Below, one piece after another: positions 44,445 to 52,676 of a stretch of 64,000 bases of DNA. The notes under the pieces were generated by a model. It was not told where the DNA came from. It saw nothing but the letters and a program-made list of their open reading frames with translations, and did no database searches. The stretch covers positions 992,001 through 1,056,000 of the forward strand of contig NZ_RBXJ01000001.1 in the NCBI RefSeq assembly GCF_003635115.1, read 5' to 3'. The stretch is from Microbacterium sp. AG1240. Lineage in GTDB: Bacteria > Actinomycetota > Actinomycetes > Actinomycetales > Microbacteriaceae. Position numbers and translations under genes: made by a program. The stretch's first letter is position 1, and each line of letters opens with the position of its first letter.

Positions 44445-45185
44445 TCAGGCTACCGGGATCGAACCGGGCGCCGTCGACGGCTGCTGGAGCGCGCTGACCT
44501 CGTCGGCGACGAGCGCCAGGTGGTGCCGGGCCTCGCGCTCGGCGACGTCGACGTCGCCGGCAGCGACGGCTGCCGCGGTGGCGACGTGCGCTTCGAGCGT
44601 GCCGGGCCGCGGGTCGGAGGGGGTGAGCCCGTAGGAGGTGCGTCCGCGGAGGATCTCGGTCACGGGCCCCGCCATCTGGGCCAGGAGCGCGTTGCCGCTG
44701 GCCGTCAGCAGCAGCGAGTGGTAGGCGATGTCGGCCGCGAGGTAGTCGTCCGAATCGCCCAGGCCCGCAGCCCCGAGGTCGCTGAGGGCGGTCGCCGAAC
44801 GCAGGAGCTCGGCCCGCTGCTCGGCGGTGGCGCGCTGAGCGGCGAGCCTCGCCGCGACCGGTTCGACGGCTTCGCGCAGATCCATGAGCTCGATCAGCTG
44901 ATCCCGGCGTCGGGGGCCGTCGAGCGTCCACTGGATGACCGAGGCATTCAGGTTGTCCCACTCGGTGCGCGGCTGCACGGTGATCCCCACGCGCCGGCGG
45001 GATCGGACCAGCCCGTGGGTCTCGAGGACGCGGACGGCCTCCCGCACCACGGTGCGGGAGGTGCCGAACTCCTCCTCGAGCCCGGCGAGCGTCAGCACGG
45101 TGCCCGCGGGCAGCGTGAGGCCCGCGATCCGGCGTCCGAGCTCCTGCACGACGCGGCTGTGCGAACCCTCGCGCATCGCGCTCAT
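44445..45185 (-). CDS. gntR: GntR-family (FadR subfamily) gluconate regulator
   Basis: A 246-residue repressor with a winged helix (TLAGLEEEFGTSRTVVREAVRVLETHGLVRSRRRVG) and an all-helical FadR-type ligand domain with metal-binding Asp/His residues (LMDLREAVEP, DIAYHSLL, EAHVATAAA). It lies between gnd, with which it forms an operon, and the divergent gluconate genes, so gluconate or 6-phosphogluconate is the likely ligand. GGAGG precedes ATG 45185. A candidate operator lies at 45206-45213. Confidence 0.88.
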   Translation of the reverse strand: MSAMREGSHSRVVQELGRRIAGLTLPAGTVLTLAGLEEEFGTSRTVVREAVRVLETHGLVRSRRRVGITVQPRTEWDNLNASVIQWTLDGPRRRDQLIELMDLREAVEPVAARLAAQRATAEQRAELLRSATALSDLGAAGLGDSDDYLAADIAYHSLLLTASGNALLAQMAGPVTEILRGRTSYGLTPSDPRPGTLEAHVATAAAVAAGDVDVAEREARHHLALVADEVSALQQPSTAPGSIPVA

Positions 45186-45205
45186 CAAGCCTCCGTTTGG
45201 TAAAA

Positions 45206-45213
45206 GTACTATC
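45206..45213 (-). promoter_or_regulatory. candidate GntR operator GATAGTAC
   Basis: On the minus strand this reads GATAGTAC within AAAGATAGTACTTTT. The 8-mer equals the core of the GntR1/GntR2 site of Corynebacterium glutamicum as I recall it (TATGATAGTACCAAT). It lies between divergent gntR and gntP, 20 bases from the gntR start, and also overlaps a plus-strand -10-like TACTAT. Confidence 0.5.
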
Positions 45214-45337
45214 TTTGTGGCAGCCTGACCGTGGCTTCCAGGGAAGCGCTCCGTCGAGGCGGTCCCCACCCTAGTCAGCCCCGGTCGCGCGGCGTCAGCC
45301 ACCGGCCGGTCACCCTCGAATTCAACGGAGAATCCCC

Positions 45338-46729
45338 ATGGAAGAGTGGACTCAGACACTCGGAGCGCTCCCGCTGCTCGGCATCGCCGCAGCAGCGATC
45401 GCGGTCATCCTGTTCCTGGTCATCGTCGTCAAGCTGCACGCGTTCCTCGTGCTGGTGCTGGTGTCGCTGCTGACCGCGCTCGCCACCGGCATCCCGACCG
45501 GTGAGATCTCGGGAGTGCTGGTCAGCGGGTTCGGAGGCACGCTCGGGTCGGTGGCCCTCCTCGTGGGTCTCGGCGCGATGCTCGGCAGCCTCGTCGAATC
45601 CAGCGGCGGCGCCCGCGTGCTGGCCGAGAAGATGGTCGACGTCTTCGGCGAGAAGCGCGCGGCCTTCGCCCTCGGCATCGCCTCGCTGATCATCGGCTTC
45701 CCGATGTTCTTCGACGCCGGTCTGATCGTCATGCTGCCGGTGGTGTTCGCCGTCGCGCGCCGCGTCGGCGGCAACAACCTGCTGCTGTACGGGATCTCCT
45801 CGGCGGCGGCGTTCTCGGTGATGCACGTCTTCCTCCCGCCGCACCCGGGTCCGGTCACCGCGACGGAGTACTTCGAGGCCAACCTCGGCGTCGTCCTGCT
45901 CGTCGGCATGCTGGTCGCCTTCCCGACCTGGTACATCTCCGGATACCTCTGGGCCAAGCGCGTCAACAAGCGCATCCCCATGCCCGTGCTGGCATTGTTC
46001 GGTCGTCCCGAAGACGACGTGCAGGCGGTCAACCCGCCGAAGGCGGGCACGGTGATCGGCATCATCGCCGTCCCCATGCTGCTCGTCTTCCTGAACACCG
46101 GACTCGACGCCCTCGGCTCGATCGGCGTCGTCGATTCGACCGCGCTCTGGGTGCAGTTCCTGACGCTCATCGGCACCAGCCCCGTCGCCCTGCTCATCTC
46201 GGTGCTCGTCGCCCTCGTCGTCCTGGGCCGGGCCCGTGGCGTCGGCGGAAGCGCGCTGGAGAAGATCGTCGAGCGCTCGCTCGGCCCGATCTGCTCGGTG
46301 ATCCTCATCACCGGCGCCGGCGGGATGTTCGGTGGCGTCCTGCGCGCCTCGGGTATCGGCGACGCACTGTCGGGCACTCTCGCCGACCTCGGCCTCCCCG
46401 TCATCTTCGCCGCGTACATCATCGCCGTGGTGCTGCGCCTCGCGCAGGGCTCCGCGACCGTCGCTCTGGTCACCTCCGCCGGCCTGGTCGCGCCCGCAGT
46501 GATCTCCGGCGGCTTCAACCCTCTCGAGGTCGCGGCGATCACGCTCGCGGCAGCGGCGGGCTCGGTCTTCGCCGGACACGTCAACGACTCCGGGTTCTGG
46601 CTCGTCGGTCGCCTCATGGGGATGGACGTGAAGACCACGCTCAAGACCTGGACGGTGCAGCAGGGTCTCGAGTCGATCATCGGCTTCGTGCTCGTGCTCA
46701 TCGTGTACGCCGTCGCGCAGCTGTTCTGA
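45338..46729 (+). CDS. gntP: gluconate permease, GntP family
   Basis: A 463-residue membrane symporter with about 12 hydrophobic segments. GntP-family hallmarks are GFPMFFDAGLIVMLPVVFAVARR, HVFLPPHPGPVTA, ITGAGGMFGGVLRASGIG, AQGSATVALVTSAGL and GHVNDSGFWLVGRL. It imports gluconate or idonate with protons. AACGGAG lies about nine bases before ATG 45338. It starts the catabolic gene set and is followed by idnO after 19 bases. Confidence 0.93.
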   Translation: MEEWTQTLGALPLLGIAAAAIAVILFLVIVVKLHAFLVLVLVSLLTALATGIPTGEISGVLVSGFGGTLGSVALLVGLGAMLGSLVESSGGARVLAEKMVDVFGEKRAAFALGIASLIIGFPMFFDAGLIVMLPVVFAVARRVGGNNLLLYGISSAAAFSVMHVFLPPHPGPVTATEYFEANLGVVLLVGMLVAFPTWYISGYLWAKRVNKRIPMPVLALFGRPEDDVQAVNPPKAGTVIGIIAVPMLLVFLNTGLDALGSIGVVDSTALWVQFLTLIGTSPVALLISVLVALVVLGRARGVGGSALEKIVERSLGPICSVILITGAGGMFGGVLRASGIGDALSGTLADLGLPVIFAAYIIAVVLRLAQGSATVALVTSAGLVAPAVISGGFNPLEVAAITLAAAAGSVFAGHVNDSGFWLVGRLMGMDVKTTLKTWTVQQGLESIIGFVLVLIVYAVAQLF

Positions 46730-46748
46730 CAGAAAGGCACCCCGAGAG

Positions 46749-47516
46749 ATGAATGCGATGTTCGACCTCACCGGCAAGACCGCCCTCGTCACGGGCTCGT
46801 CCCGTGGCCTGGGGCGCGCGCTCGCCCTCGCACTGGCCGATGCGGGCGCCGGCCTCGTGCTGCACGGGCGCGATGAGGCGGCGCTCGCGGAGTCCGCCGA
46901 CCTCGTCCAGGCGCGGAGCGGTCGTCGCCCCGTGACGGTGACGTTCGACGTGACGGATGCGGCGGAGGTCGAGCGCGCGATCGGCGGGCTCATCACCGCG
47001 CACGGCGTGCCCGACATCCTGGTGAACAACGCGGGCGTGCAGCGCCGCGCGCCGTTCGCGGAGTTCCCGGTCGCGGACTGGGACGCCGTCATCGCGTCGA
47101 ACCTCTCGAGCGTCTTCTACGTGTCGCGCTTCATCGCCCCGGCGATGATCGAGCGGGGGTCGGGCAAGATCGTCAACATCGCGTCGGTGCAGTCGATGCT
47201 GGCACGGCAGACGATCGCCCCCTACTCGGCGAGCAAGGGCGGGGTCGCGCAACTCAGCCGGGGAATGGCGGCCGACCTCGCGCGGCACAACATCCAGGTC
47301 AACACGCTCTCGCCGGGGTACTTCGCGACGGAGATGAACTCCGCGCTCGTCGCCGACGCGGAGTTCTCGGCGTGGGTCGAGCAGCGCACCCCGGCGCAGC
47401 GCTGGGGGCGCCCCGAAGAGCTGGCGGGCACGCTCCTGTATCTCGCGTCGTCGGCGAGCGATTTCGTCAGCGGGCAGAACATCTTCGTCGACGGCGGCAT
47501 GACCTCCGTCGTCTGA
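46749..47516 (+). CDS. idnO: gluconate 5-dehydrogenase, SDR family
   Basis: A 255-residue classical SDR that interconverts 5-ketogluconate and gluconate with NADP(H). It begins FDLTGKTALVTGSSRGLGRALA, has NNAGVQRRAPF, the Ser in NIASVQSM, catalytic YSASKGG and the end IFVDGGMTSVV. These are IdnO/gluconate 5-dehydrogenase features, and the place between gntP and the idonate dehydrogenase supports the role. GAAAGG lies 12 bases before ATG 46749 and CGAGAG nearer. Confidence 0.88.
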   Translation: MNAMFDLTGKTALVTGSSRGLGRALALALADAGAGLVLHGRDEAALAESADLVQARSGRRPVTVTFDVTDAAEVERAIGGLITAHGVPDILVNNAGVQRRAPFAEFPVADWDAVIASNLSSVFYVSRFIAPAMIERGSGKIVNIASVQSMLARQTIAPYSASKGGVAQLSRGMAADLARHNIQVNTLSPGYFATEMNSALVADAEFSAWVEQRTPAQRWGRPEELAGTLLYLASSASDFVSGQNIFVDGGMTSVV

Positions 47517-47546
47517 CCCACCGTCCCCGTCATGAAAGGAACGACC

Positions 47547-48563
47547 ATGAGATCGGTCGTCATCAGCGGCAAGCTCGACCTCGACGTCGTCGACGCCCCC
47601 GAGCCCCAGCCGGCGCCGGGGCAGGTGCGCATCCGGGTCGATTTCGTCGGAATCTGCGGATCCGACCTGCACTACTACTTCGAGGGTGCCAACGGCGCGT
47701 TCGTCGTGGAGGAGCCGCTCGTCCCCGGCCACGAGCTCTCAGGTCGCGTCGACCTCGACCCCCGCGGGGTGCTGGCGCCGGGAACCCCGGTGACGGTGCA
47801 CCCTGCGCGGTTCGGCACGCCCACGCGGGGCACCGAGGACGAGCCCCACCTCTGGCCGGGGGGCTCGTACCTCGGCAGCGCATCGACCCGCCCGCACACG
47901 CAGGGCGCGATGAGCGAACTGCTCGTCGTCGAGGCCGACATGGTGCGCGTGCTCCCCGCCGACCTCCCCGTGCGTCGAGCGGTGCTCGCGGAGCCCCTCG
48001 CCGTTGCGCTCCACGCGATCACGCGCGTCGGCGACATCACCGGTGCCCGGGTGCTGGTGTCGGGCGCCGGACCGATCGGGCTCCTCACCGCCGCCGCGGC
48101 GCGCGCGAGCGGGGCCGAGCACGTGACGGTGTCGGACGTGCTCGACGAGCCGCTTCGCCGGGCCGCCGGCCTCGGAGCCGATGCCGTCGTGCGCATCGGC
48201 GAGCAGCCGTTGCCCGACGAGGCCTTCGACGTGGTGTTCGAGTGCTCGGGCGCCGCCCCGGCGATCTCGGCCGCGCTCTCCGCTGTGCGTCGACGCGGCA
48301 CCGTGGTGCAGGTCGGGATGGTGCCGAACGAGCCGAGGCCGCTCAACATCGCACCCCTGATCTCGAAGGAGGTGGCCCTCCTCGGCGTCTTCCGGTTCCA
48401 CGACGAGATCGACGACGCTGTGCGTCTCCTGGCGCAGCATCCGCAGATCGAGGCCGTCATCACGCACGTGCTTCCCGTCGACGACGCCGTGCGTGCATTC
48501 GAGATCGCCAAGGACTCCACGGCCAGCGGCAAGGTCGTCGTCGAGCTCTCCGCCGGCCGCTGA
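47547..48563 (+). CDS. idnD: L-idonate 5-dehydrogenase, MDR family
   Basis: A 338-residue zinc-type alcohol dehydrogenase that oxidises L-idonate to 5-ketogluconate. It has GICGSDLHYYFEG (catalytic-zinc Cys), PGHELSGRV (His and Glu) and the NAD loop SGAGPIGLLTAAAARA. The four-Cys structural-zinc loop of most relatives is absent: the region reads HPARFGTPTRGTEDEPHLWPGG with no Cys. AAAGGA lies just before ATG 47547, so ATG 47532 is not used. It lies between idnO and the kinase. Confidence 0.85.
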   Translation: MRSVVISGKLDLDVVDAPEPQPAPGQVRIRVDFVGICGSDLHYYFEGANGAFVVEEPLVPGHELSGRVDLDPRGVLAPGTPVTVHPARFGTPTRGTEDEPHLWPGGSYLGSASTRPHTQGAMSELLVVEADMVRVLPADLPVRRAVLAEPLAVALHAITRVGDITGARVLVSGAGPIGLLTAAAARASGAEHVTVSDVLDEPLRRAAGLGADAVVRIGEQPLPDEAFDVVFECSGAAPAISAALSAVRRRGTVVQVGMVPNEPRPLNIAPLISKEVALLGVFRFHDEIDDAVRLLAQHPQIEAVITHVLPVDDAVRAFEIAKDSTASGKVVVELSAGR

Positions 48564-48580
48564 CCTGGGAGGATCTGACC

Positions 48581-50119
48581 ATGACGGATGCTGCGGACCT
48601 GGTCATCGGGCTCGACCTCGGAACGACCAGCACGAAGGCCGTGGCCTTCGCGGTCGACGGCACCCAGGTGGCCACCGCCTCGCACGGGTACGCGCTCGAG
48701 ACCCCCCACCCCGGGTATGCGGTGCAGGACCCGGAGGCCATCCTCGCCGCCGCCTACGCGGCCGTGCGCGACGTCGTGGCGGTGACGGGCGCCGGTCGGA
48801 TCGCAGGCATCTCGTTCTCGTCGGCGATGCACAGCCTCCTCGCCCTCGACGCGGCGTACCGACCTCTGACGCCCGTCGTCACCTGGGGAGACACTCGCGC
48901 CGGCGTCCACGCCGAGCGCCTCCGGGCCCAACCGGGCGGCCTCGCGCTGCACCGGCGCACGGGTACCCCGCTGCACCCGATGTCGCCCCTGCCCAAGCTG
49001 GTGTGGTTCCGCGAGGTCGAGCCGAAGCTCCACGAGGAGGCCGCGTTCTGGGTGGGCATCAAGGACTGGCTGCTCGTGCGCATGTGCGGCGCGCTCGTCG
49101 TCGACCACTCGCTCGCCTCCGCCAGCGGCCTCATGAACATCCACACGCTCGCCTGGGACGACGAGGCCCTGTCGATCGCCGGAATCTCGGTCGAGCAGCT
49201 CCCCGAACTGGTTCCCACCCGCCACGTGCTGCGGGGCATCACCGAGGAGGCGAGCGCCGCGATGGGCCTTCCCATCGACACGGCGGTGGTCGTCGGCGCC
49301 GGTGACGGCCCGCTCGCGAACCTCGGCGTCGGAGCGGTCGGCCCGGGCGTGGCCGCATGCTCGATCGGGACGAGCGGAGCTCTCCGCGTCGGAGTGGACA
49401 GGCCCGCGGTCGATCCTCAGGGCGGGGTGTTCTGCTACGCGCTCACCGAGGACCGATGGGTGGTCGGCGGGGCGATCAACAACGGCGGGGCGACCCTCGA
49501 CTGGGTGCGCACGCTCCTCGCACCCGAGATCGCATCGGGCGAGGAGGCAGAGTTGCTCGAACTCGCCGCCCGCGCCCAGCCCGGTTCCGGCGGGTTGATC
49601 ATGCTGCCGTACCTGCTCAGTGAACGCGCCCCGCACTGGAGTGCGCTTCCGAAGGGTGCCTACATCGGGCTGTCGCGAGCCCACACCCGCGAGCACCTGA
49701 TCCGGGCGGCGCTCGAAGGGGTCTGCCTGCAGCTCGCGCTCGTGCTGCAGTCGATGCGGGCCGCCGGGCTCGAGATCACGCAGATGCGCGCCACCGGGGG
49801 AGTGATGAAGAGCGACCTCTGGCGCGACGTGCTCGCCGCGGCTCTCGACATCCGCGTCGACTTCGCCGAGGGCCAGGAGGGGTCGAGCTTCGGAGCCGCC
49901 CTCCTCGGTATGGAGGCGCTCGGACTGATCGATTCGATCGATGTCGCCGCCGACCTGATCCCGGTCGATGACCACGTGCGGCCCGATCCGACCGCAGCAT
50001 CCGTCTACCGACAGCTGCAGCCGGTGTTCGGTGCGCTCTACGACCAGCTCGTGCCCACGTTCGCGAGCCTGCGGCGGCTCGCGCCGTCGCTGCCGGTCGA
50101 ACTGCGCGAGCTCCCGTGA
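48581..50119 (+). CDS. gntK: gluconokinase, FGGY family
   Basis: A 512-residue sugar kinase that phosphorylates gluconate to 6-phosphogluconate, the substrate of Gnd. The N-terminal ATPase motif is IGLDLGTTSTKAVAFA, followed by SSAMHSLLALD, the catalytic VTWGDTRA, SIGTSGALRV and, near the C-terminus, RATGGVMKSDLWRDVLA with EGSSFGAALLG. These match actinobacterial and Bacillus-type FGGY gluconokinases, not the small E. coli GntK type. GGGAGG precedes ATG 48581. Last gene of the plus-strand set. Confidence 0.92.
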   Translation: MTDAADLVIGLDLGTTSTKAVAFAVDGTQVATASHGYALETPHPGYAVQDPEAILAAAYAAVRDVVAVTGAGRIAGISFSSAMHSLLALDAAYRPLTPVVTWGDTRAGVHAERLRAQPGGLALHRRTGTPLHPMSPLPKLVWFREVEPKLHEEAAFWVGIKDWLLVRMCGALVVDHSLASASGLMNIHTLAWDDEALSIAGISVEQLPELVPTRHVLRGITEEASAAMGLPIDTAVVVGAGDGPLANLGVGAVGPGVAACSIGTSGALRVGVDRPAVDPQGGVFCYALTEDRWVVGGAINNGGATLDWVRTLLAPEIASGEEAELLELAARAQPGSGGLIMLPYLLSERAPHWSALPKGAYIGLSRAHTREHLIRAALEGVCLQLALVLQSMRAAGLEITQMRATGGVMKSDLWRDVLAAALDIRVDFAEGQEGSSFGAALLGMEALGLIDSIDVAADLIPVDDHVRPDPTAASVYRQLQPVFGALYDQLVPTFASLRRLAPSLPVELRELP

Positions 50120-50123
50120 TCGG

Positions 50124-50252
50124 TCAGGGCTTGCGGTAGCCCTGTCGTCCCATCGAGAACAGCGCCGCGATGAGGCCCACTCCGCCGACCGCGGCGATGC
50201 CGCCGACGATCCACAGCATGACGTGGGAGAAGAAGTGAGCGTCCAGGTCCAA
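50124..50252 (-). CDS. 42-residue single-span membrane protein
   Basis: A small gene with a clear ribosome-binding site, GGAGG five bases before TTG 50252, and an in-frame stop upstream. The product is MDLDAHFFSHVMLWIVGG, then a Gly/Ala-rich hydrophobic stretch to about residue 34, then the basic end MGRQGYRKP. It should be a one-helix inner-membrane protein with its basic C-terminus inside. A minus-strand TACGAT box (50285-50290) would give a promoter divergent from rplY. It ends five bases from the facing gntK stop. I know no named family. Confidence 0.7.
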   Translation of the reverse strand: MDLDAHFFSHVMLWIVGGIAAVGGVGLIAALFSMGRQGYRKP

Positions 50253-50303
50253 GGGGTCCTCCGGAGGGGATCGGGTGCGTCTTCATCGTACCGTCGCCGC
50301 TGG

Positions 50304-50497
50304 TAGACTCTGTCCTTGAACTTCGGCGAGGGATGCCCACGTCGCCCGTGAGGGTGATCGCAGCATCCGTGATCGACGCAGTGAAGCAGGCTCACGGCTT
50401 TCCTCACGCGCTCGCGTTCGAGTCGAATCCACCCCAGACCACAAGCACTGGGCAGTACCCGTGAACTACGGGCCGCACGCCCTCGAGGAGAACAACC
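50304..50497 (+). promoter_or_regulatory. long structured leader of rplY
   Basis: A TAGACT -10 box (50304-50309) is followed by about 185 bases before the rplY start, the longest leader in the window. It contains GGCGA/TCGCC around GGG-ATG-CCC (50325-50346) and a 7-bp pair CCGTGAG (50346-50352) with CTCACGG (50391-50397). This layout suits autoregulation by a ribosomal protein. No gene reads through it in any supported frame. Confidence 0.5.
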
Positions 50498-51130
50498 ATG
50501 TCGGAAGACAACAAGGTCAGCGCCGAGCTGCGCGAGAACTTCGGCAAGGGCTTCGCCCGTCGCCTGCGCGCCGAGGGCAAGATCCCCGCCGTCATCTACG
50601 GTCACGGCACCGACCCGAAGCACGTCTCGCTGCCCGGCCACCAGGTCTCGCTGCTCATCCGCCGCGCCAACGCGCTGCTCGAGCTCGACATCGCCGGCAC
50701 GCCCGAGCTCGCCCTGGTCAAGGACGTGCAGAAGGACCCCGTGCGTCAGATCATCGAGCACATCGACCTGCTCGTGGTGAAGAAGGGCGAGAAGGTCTCG
50801 GTCGACGTGCCGATCAACGTCGTCGGCGAGCCCGCCCCCGGAACCATCGCCAACCTCGAGGGCAACACCGTGTCGCTCGAGGTCGAGGCCACCCACATCC
50901 CGCAGAACCTCGAGGTCAGCGTCGAGGGCCTCGAGGACGGCACGCACATCACCGCGGCCGACCTGCAGCTTCCCCGCGGCGCCGTCCTCGCCGGCGACCC
51001 CGAGGCGCTCATCATCGCCGTCTCCGTCCCGGCCGCGACCCTCGCCGCCGAGGACGAGATCGCCGAGATCGACGCCGCCGTCTCGGCTGCACAGGCCCTC
51101 GAGTCGGCCGACGAAGAAGCATCCGAGTAA
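50498..51130 (+). CDS. rplY: 50S ribosomal protein L25 (CTC type)
   Basis: Binds 5S rRNA in the large subunit. The 210-residue protein is the long CTC/TL5 form: an N-terminal L25 domain (ENFGKGFARRLRAEGKIPAVIYGHG, residues about 14-38) and a C-terminal beta domain, ending in an acidic tail. GAGGAG lies about eight bases before ATG 50498. It has its own promoter and a terminator before pth. Confidence 0.95.
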   Translation: MSEDNKVSAELRENFGKGFARRLRAEGKIPAVIYGHGTDPKHVSLPGHQVSLLIRRANALLELDIAGTPELALVKDVQKDPVRQIIEHIDLLVVKKGEKVSVDVPINVVGEPAPGTIANLEGNTVSLEVEATHIPQNLEVSVEGLEDGTHITAADLQLPRGAVLAGDPEALIIAVSVPAATLAAEDEIAEIDAAVSAAQALESADEEASE

Positions 51131-51190
51131 GAGCGATCCTCGCCCGCCACGGTCGCCGACTCCGTCGAGCGGCCCAGGCGGATGGGAGAG

Positions 51191-51219
51191 ACGAGGGGGC
51201 GCCCGGTGCGCCCCCTCGT
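51191..51219 (+). terminator. rplY terminator
   Basis: A 12-bp perfect stem (ACGAGGGGGCGC and GCGCCCCCTCGT) with loop CCGGT, followed by TTCGTTT. It lies 60 bases after the rplY stop and 37 before the pth start. Confidence 0.85.
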
Positions 51220-51256
51220 TTCGTTTCCGGGTATCGGTTCGGTGGAGGATGAGGGC

Positions 51257-51841
51257 ATGGCAGAGACGTGGCTGGTGGTCGGACTCGGCAACCCCGGGCC
51301 CCGGTACGAGACGACCCGGCACAACATCGGGCAGCTCGTCGTCGATGAGCTCGCGGCCCGGCGCCGCGAGACGTTCCGCGCGCATAAGTCGCACGCGCGG
51401 GTCGTGGAGACATGGTTGCGTCCCGGTGGAGCGAAGCTCGTGCTCGCCAAGCCCGACAGCTTCATGAACGTCTCCGGCGGGCCCGTCTCGTCGCTGGCGA
51501 AGTTCTACGGCGTCGAGCCGGGGCGCGTCGTCATCGTGCACGACGAGCTCGACATCCCGTTCGACACGATCAAGCTGAAGACCGGCGGAGGTCACGGCGG
51601 GCACAACGGCGTCCGCGACGTCGCGAAGGCGCTCGACACCCCCGAGTTCCCGCGCGTGCGCGTGGGCATCGGCCGACCGCCGGGGCGGCAGGATGCGGCG
51701 GATTGGGTGCTCGATCCGTTCGGTGCGACCGAGCGCAAGACCCTGCCGATCCTCGTGGGCGATGCCGCCGACGCGGTGGAGCAGCTGGTCGCCGAGGGGC
51801 TCGTCGCGGCTCAGCAGCGCTTCCACGCCCCGCGCGCCTGA
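51257..51841 (+). CDS. pth: peptidyl-tRNA hydrolase
   Basis: Frees tRNA from stalled peptidyl-tRNA. The 194-residue protein shows [24 protein letters not shown] with the catalytic His, [13 protein letters not shown], the catalytic Asp in [11 protein letters not shown], and [18 protein letters not shown] lies eight bases before ATG 51257. It follows rplY, as in many actinobacteria, but a terminator stands between them, so pth probably has its own promoter or partial read-through. Confidence 0.95.
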   Translation: MAETWLVVGLGNPGPRYETTRHNIGQLVVDELAARRRETFRAHKSHARVVETWLRPGGAKLVLAKPDSFMNVSGGPVSSLAKFYGVEPGRVVIVHDELDIPFDTIKLKTGGGHGGHNGVRDVAKALDTPEFPRVRVGIGRPPGRQDAADWVLDPFGATERKTLPILVGDAADAVEQLVAEGLVAAQQRFHAPRA

Positions 51842-51869
51842 GCCCGGCGCCTCGCACCCGCTCATGACG

Positions 51870-51901
51870 AAGGCCCCGCCTCCGGGAGGAGACGGGGCCT
51901 T
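51870..51901. terminator. bidirectional terminator after pth
   Basis: AAGGCCCCG (51870-51878) and CGGGGCCTT (51893-51901) are perfect arms, with CCTCC/GGAGG pairing further inside. It lies between the convergent ends of pth and the Pro-rich membrane protein gene. Confidence 0.85.
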
Positions 51902-51916
51902 CTCGGCGCGTGGGTG

Positions 51917-52477
51917 TCAGGCGCTGATGTAGGGGGCGGCGCCCGCGGCGAAGCCGACGCCCCAGATGATGGAGACGATCACGCCGCCGAGGACGGCGAC
52001 GATGATCGCGGCGATGCCCCAGCCGCGGCCGCGCTTCTTCACGACGGCGACGATGCCCTGGACGAAGCCCCAGAGCGCGAGCACACCGAACACGGCGAAC
52101 CCGGCGAAGGTCAGCAGGCCACCGGAGGCGGCGATCTGCTGGGCGGCGGGAGGCAGATCGTTCGCATCGACGGTGCCCGAGGTGCCCGTGTACTCGATCA
52201 GGGTGCCCAGGCTCTGCCCGCCGAGGTACGCCACGATCGATCCGATGACCACGGCGGCGAGGGCGACGACGAACGCGATGAGGCCGAGCTTGTTCGACCC
52301 CTTCGGCTTCTCCGTCGGGTAGTCGGACGGCGCCGCCGGATAGTTGGAAGGCGCTGCCGGGTAGGAACCGGGAGCGGAGTACTGGGGAGCGGGCGGCGGC
52401 GCGGAATCGCCCGGTGTCGGGGGCTGGTACGCGGGCTGCGAACCCTGCGGCTCGGGGGCGGGCGGGACGTTGCTCAT
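51917..52477 (-). CDS. Pro-rich membrane protein, DUF4190-like
   Basis: A 186-residue protein with a cytoplasmic Pro/Ala/Tyr/Ser-rich N-terminus of about 65 residues (repeats like YPAAPSNYPAAPSDYP), then three hydrophobic segments: LGLIAFVVALAAVVIGSIVAYLGG, LLTFAGFAVFGVLALWGFVQGIVAVV and GIAAIIVAVLGGVIVSIIWG. Such proteins are common in actinobacteria and have no known activity. CAGGAG lies five bases before ATG 52477. It is divergent from mfd with 199 bases between the starts. Confidence 0.85.
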   Translation of the reverse strand: MSNVPPAPEPQGSQPAYQPPTPGDSAPPPAPQYSAPGSYPAAPSNYPAAPSDYPTEKPKGSNKLGLIAFVVALAAVVIGSIVAYLGGQSLGTLIEYTGTSGTVDANDLPPAAQQIAASGGLLTFAGFAVFGVLALWGFVQGIVAVVKKRGRGWGIAAIIVAVLGGVIVSIIWGVGFAAGAAPYISA

Positions 52478-52676
52478 GGCTACTCCTGGCTGTCGGCGAG
52501 CGAGATACAGCCGAGAATCGGCTGTGAACCCCACAGTCTAGAGTTCGTCGCGACGACGGGCCAGAACCTCCGCATCCCTCGCGTCACACTCGGTCTCATG
52601 CAACAATCCGCCCCGGCAGGCCCGGCCGGGCACGACGACGAAGCCCGATGGGGGTGGGGGCGCGTATGCTTCTCCG

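Noticed and set aside
47532..47546. ATG 47532 as the idnD start
   Set aside because: It lies upstream of and overlaps the AAAGGA ribosome-binding site that serves ATG 47547.
47675..51865. A very long open frame on the minus strand (about 1396 codons) across idnD, gntK, rplY and pth
   Set aside because: It is antisense to four well-supported genes, is rich in Arg/Gly/Ala/Asp without domains, and reflects the lack of stops in 70% G+C DNA.
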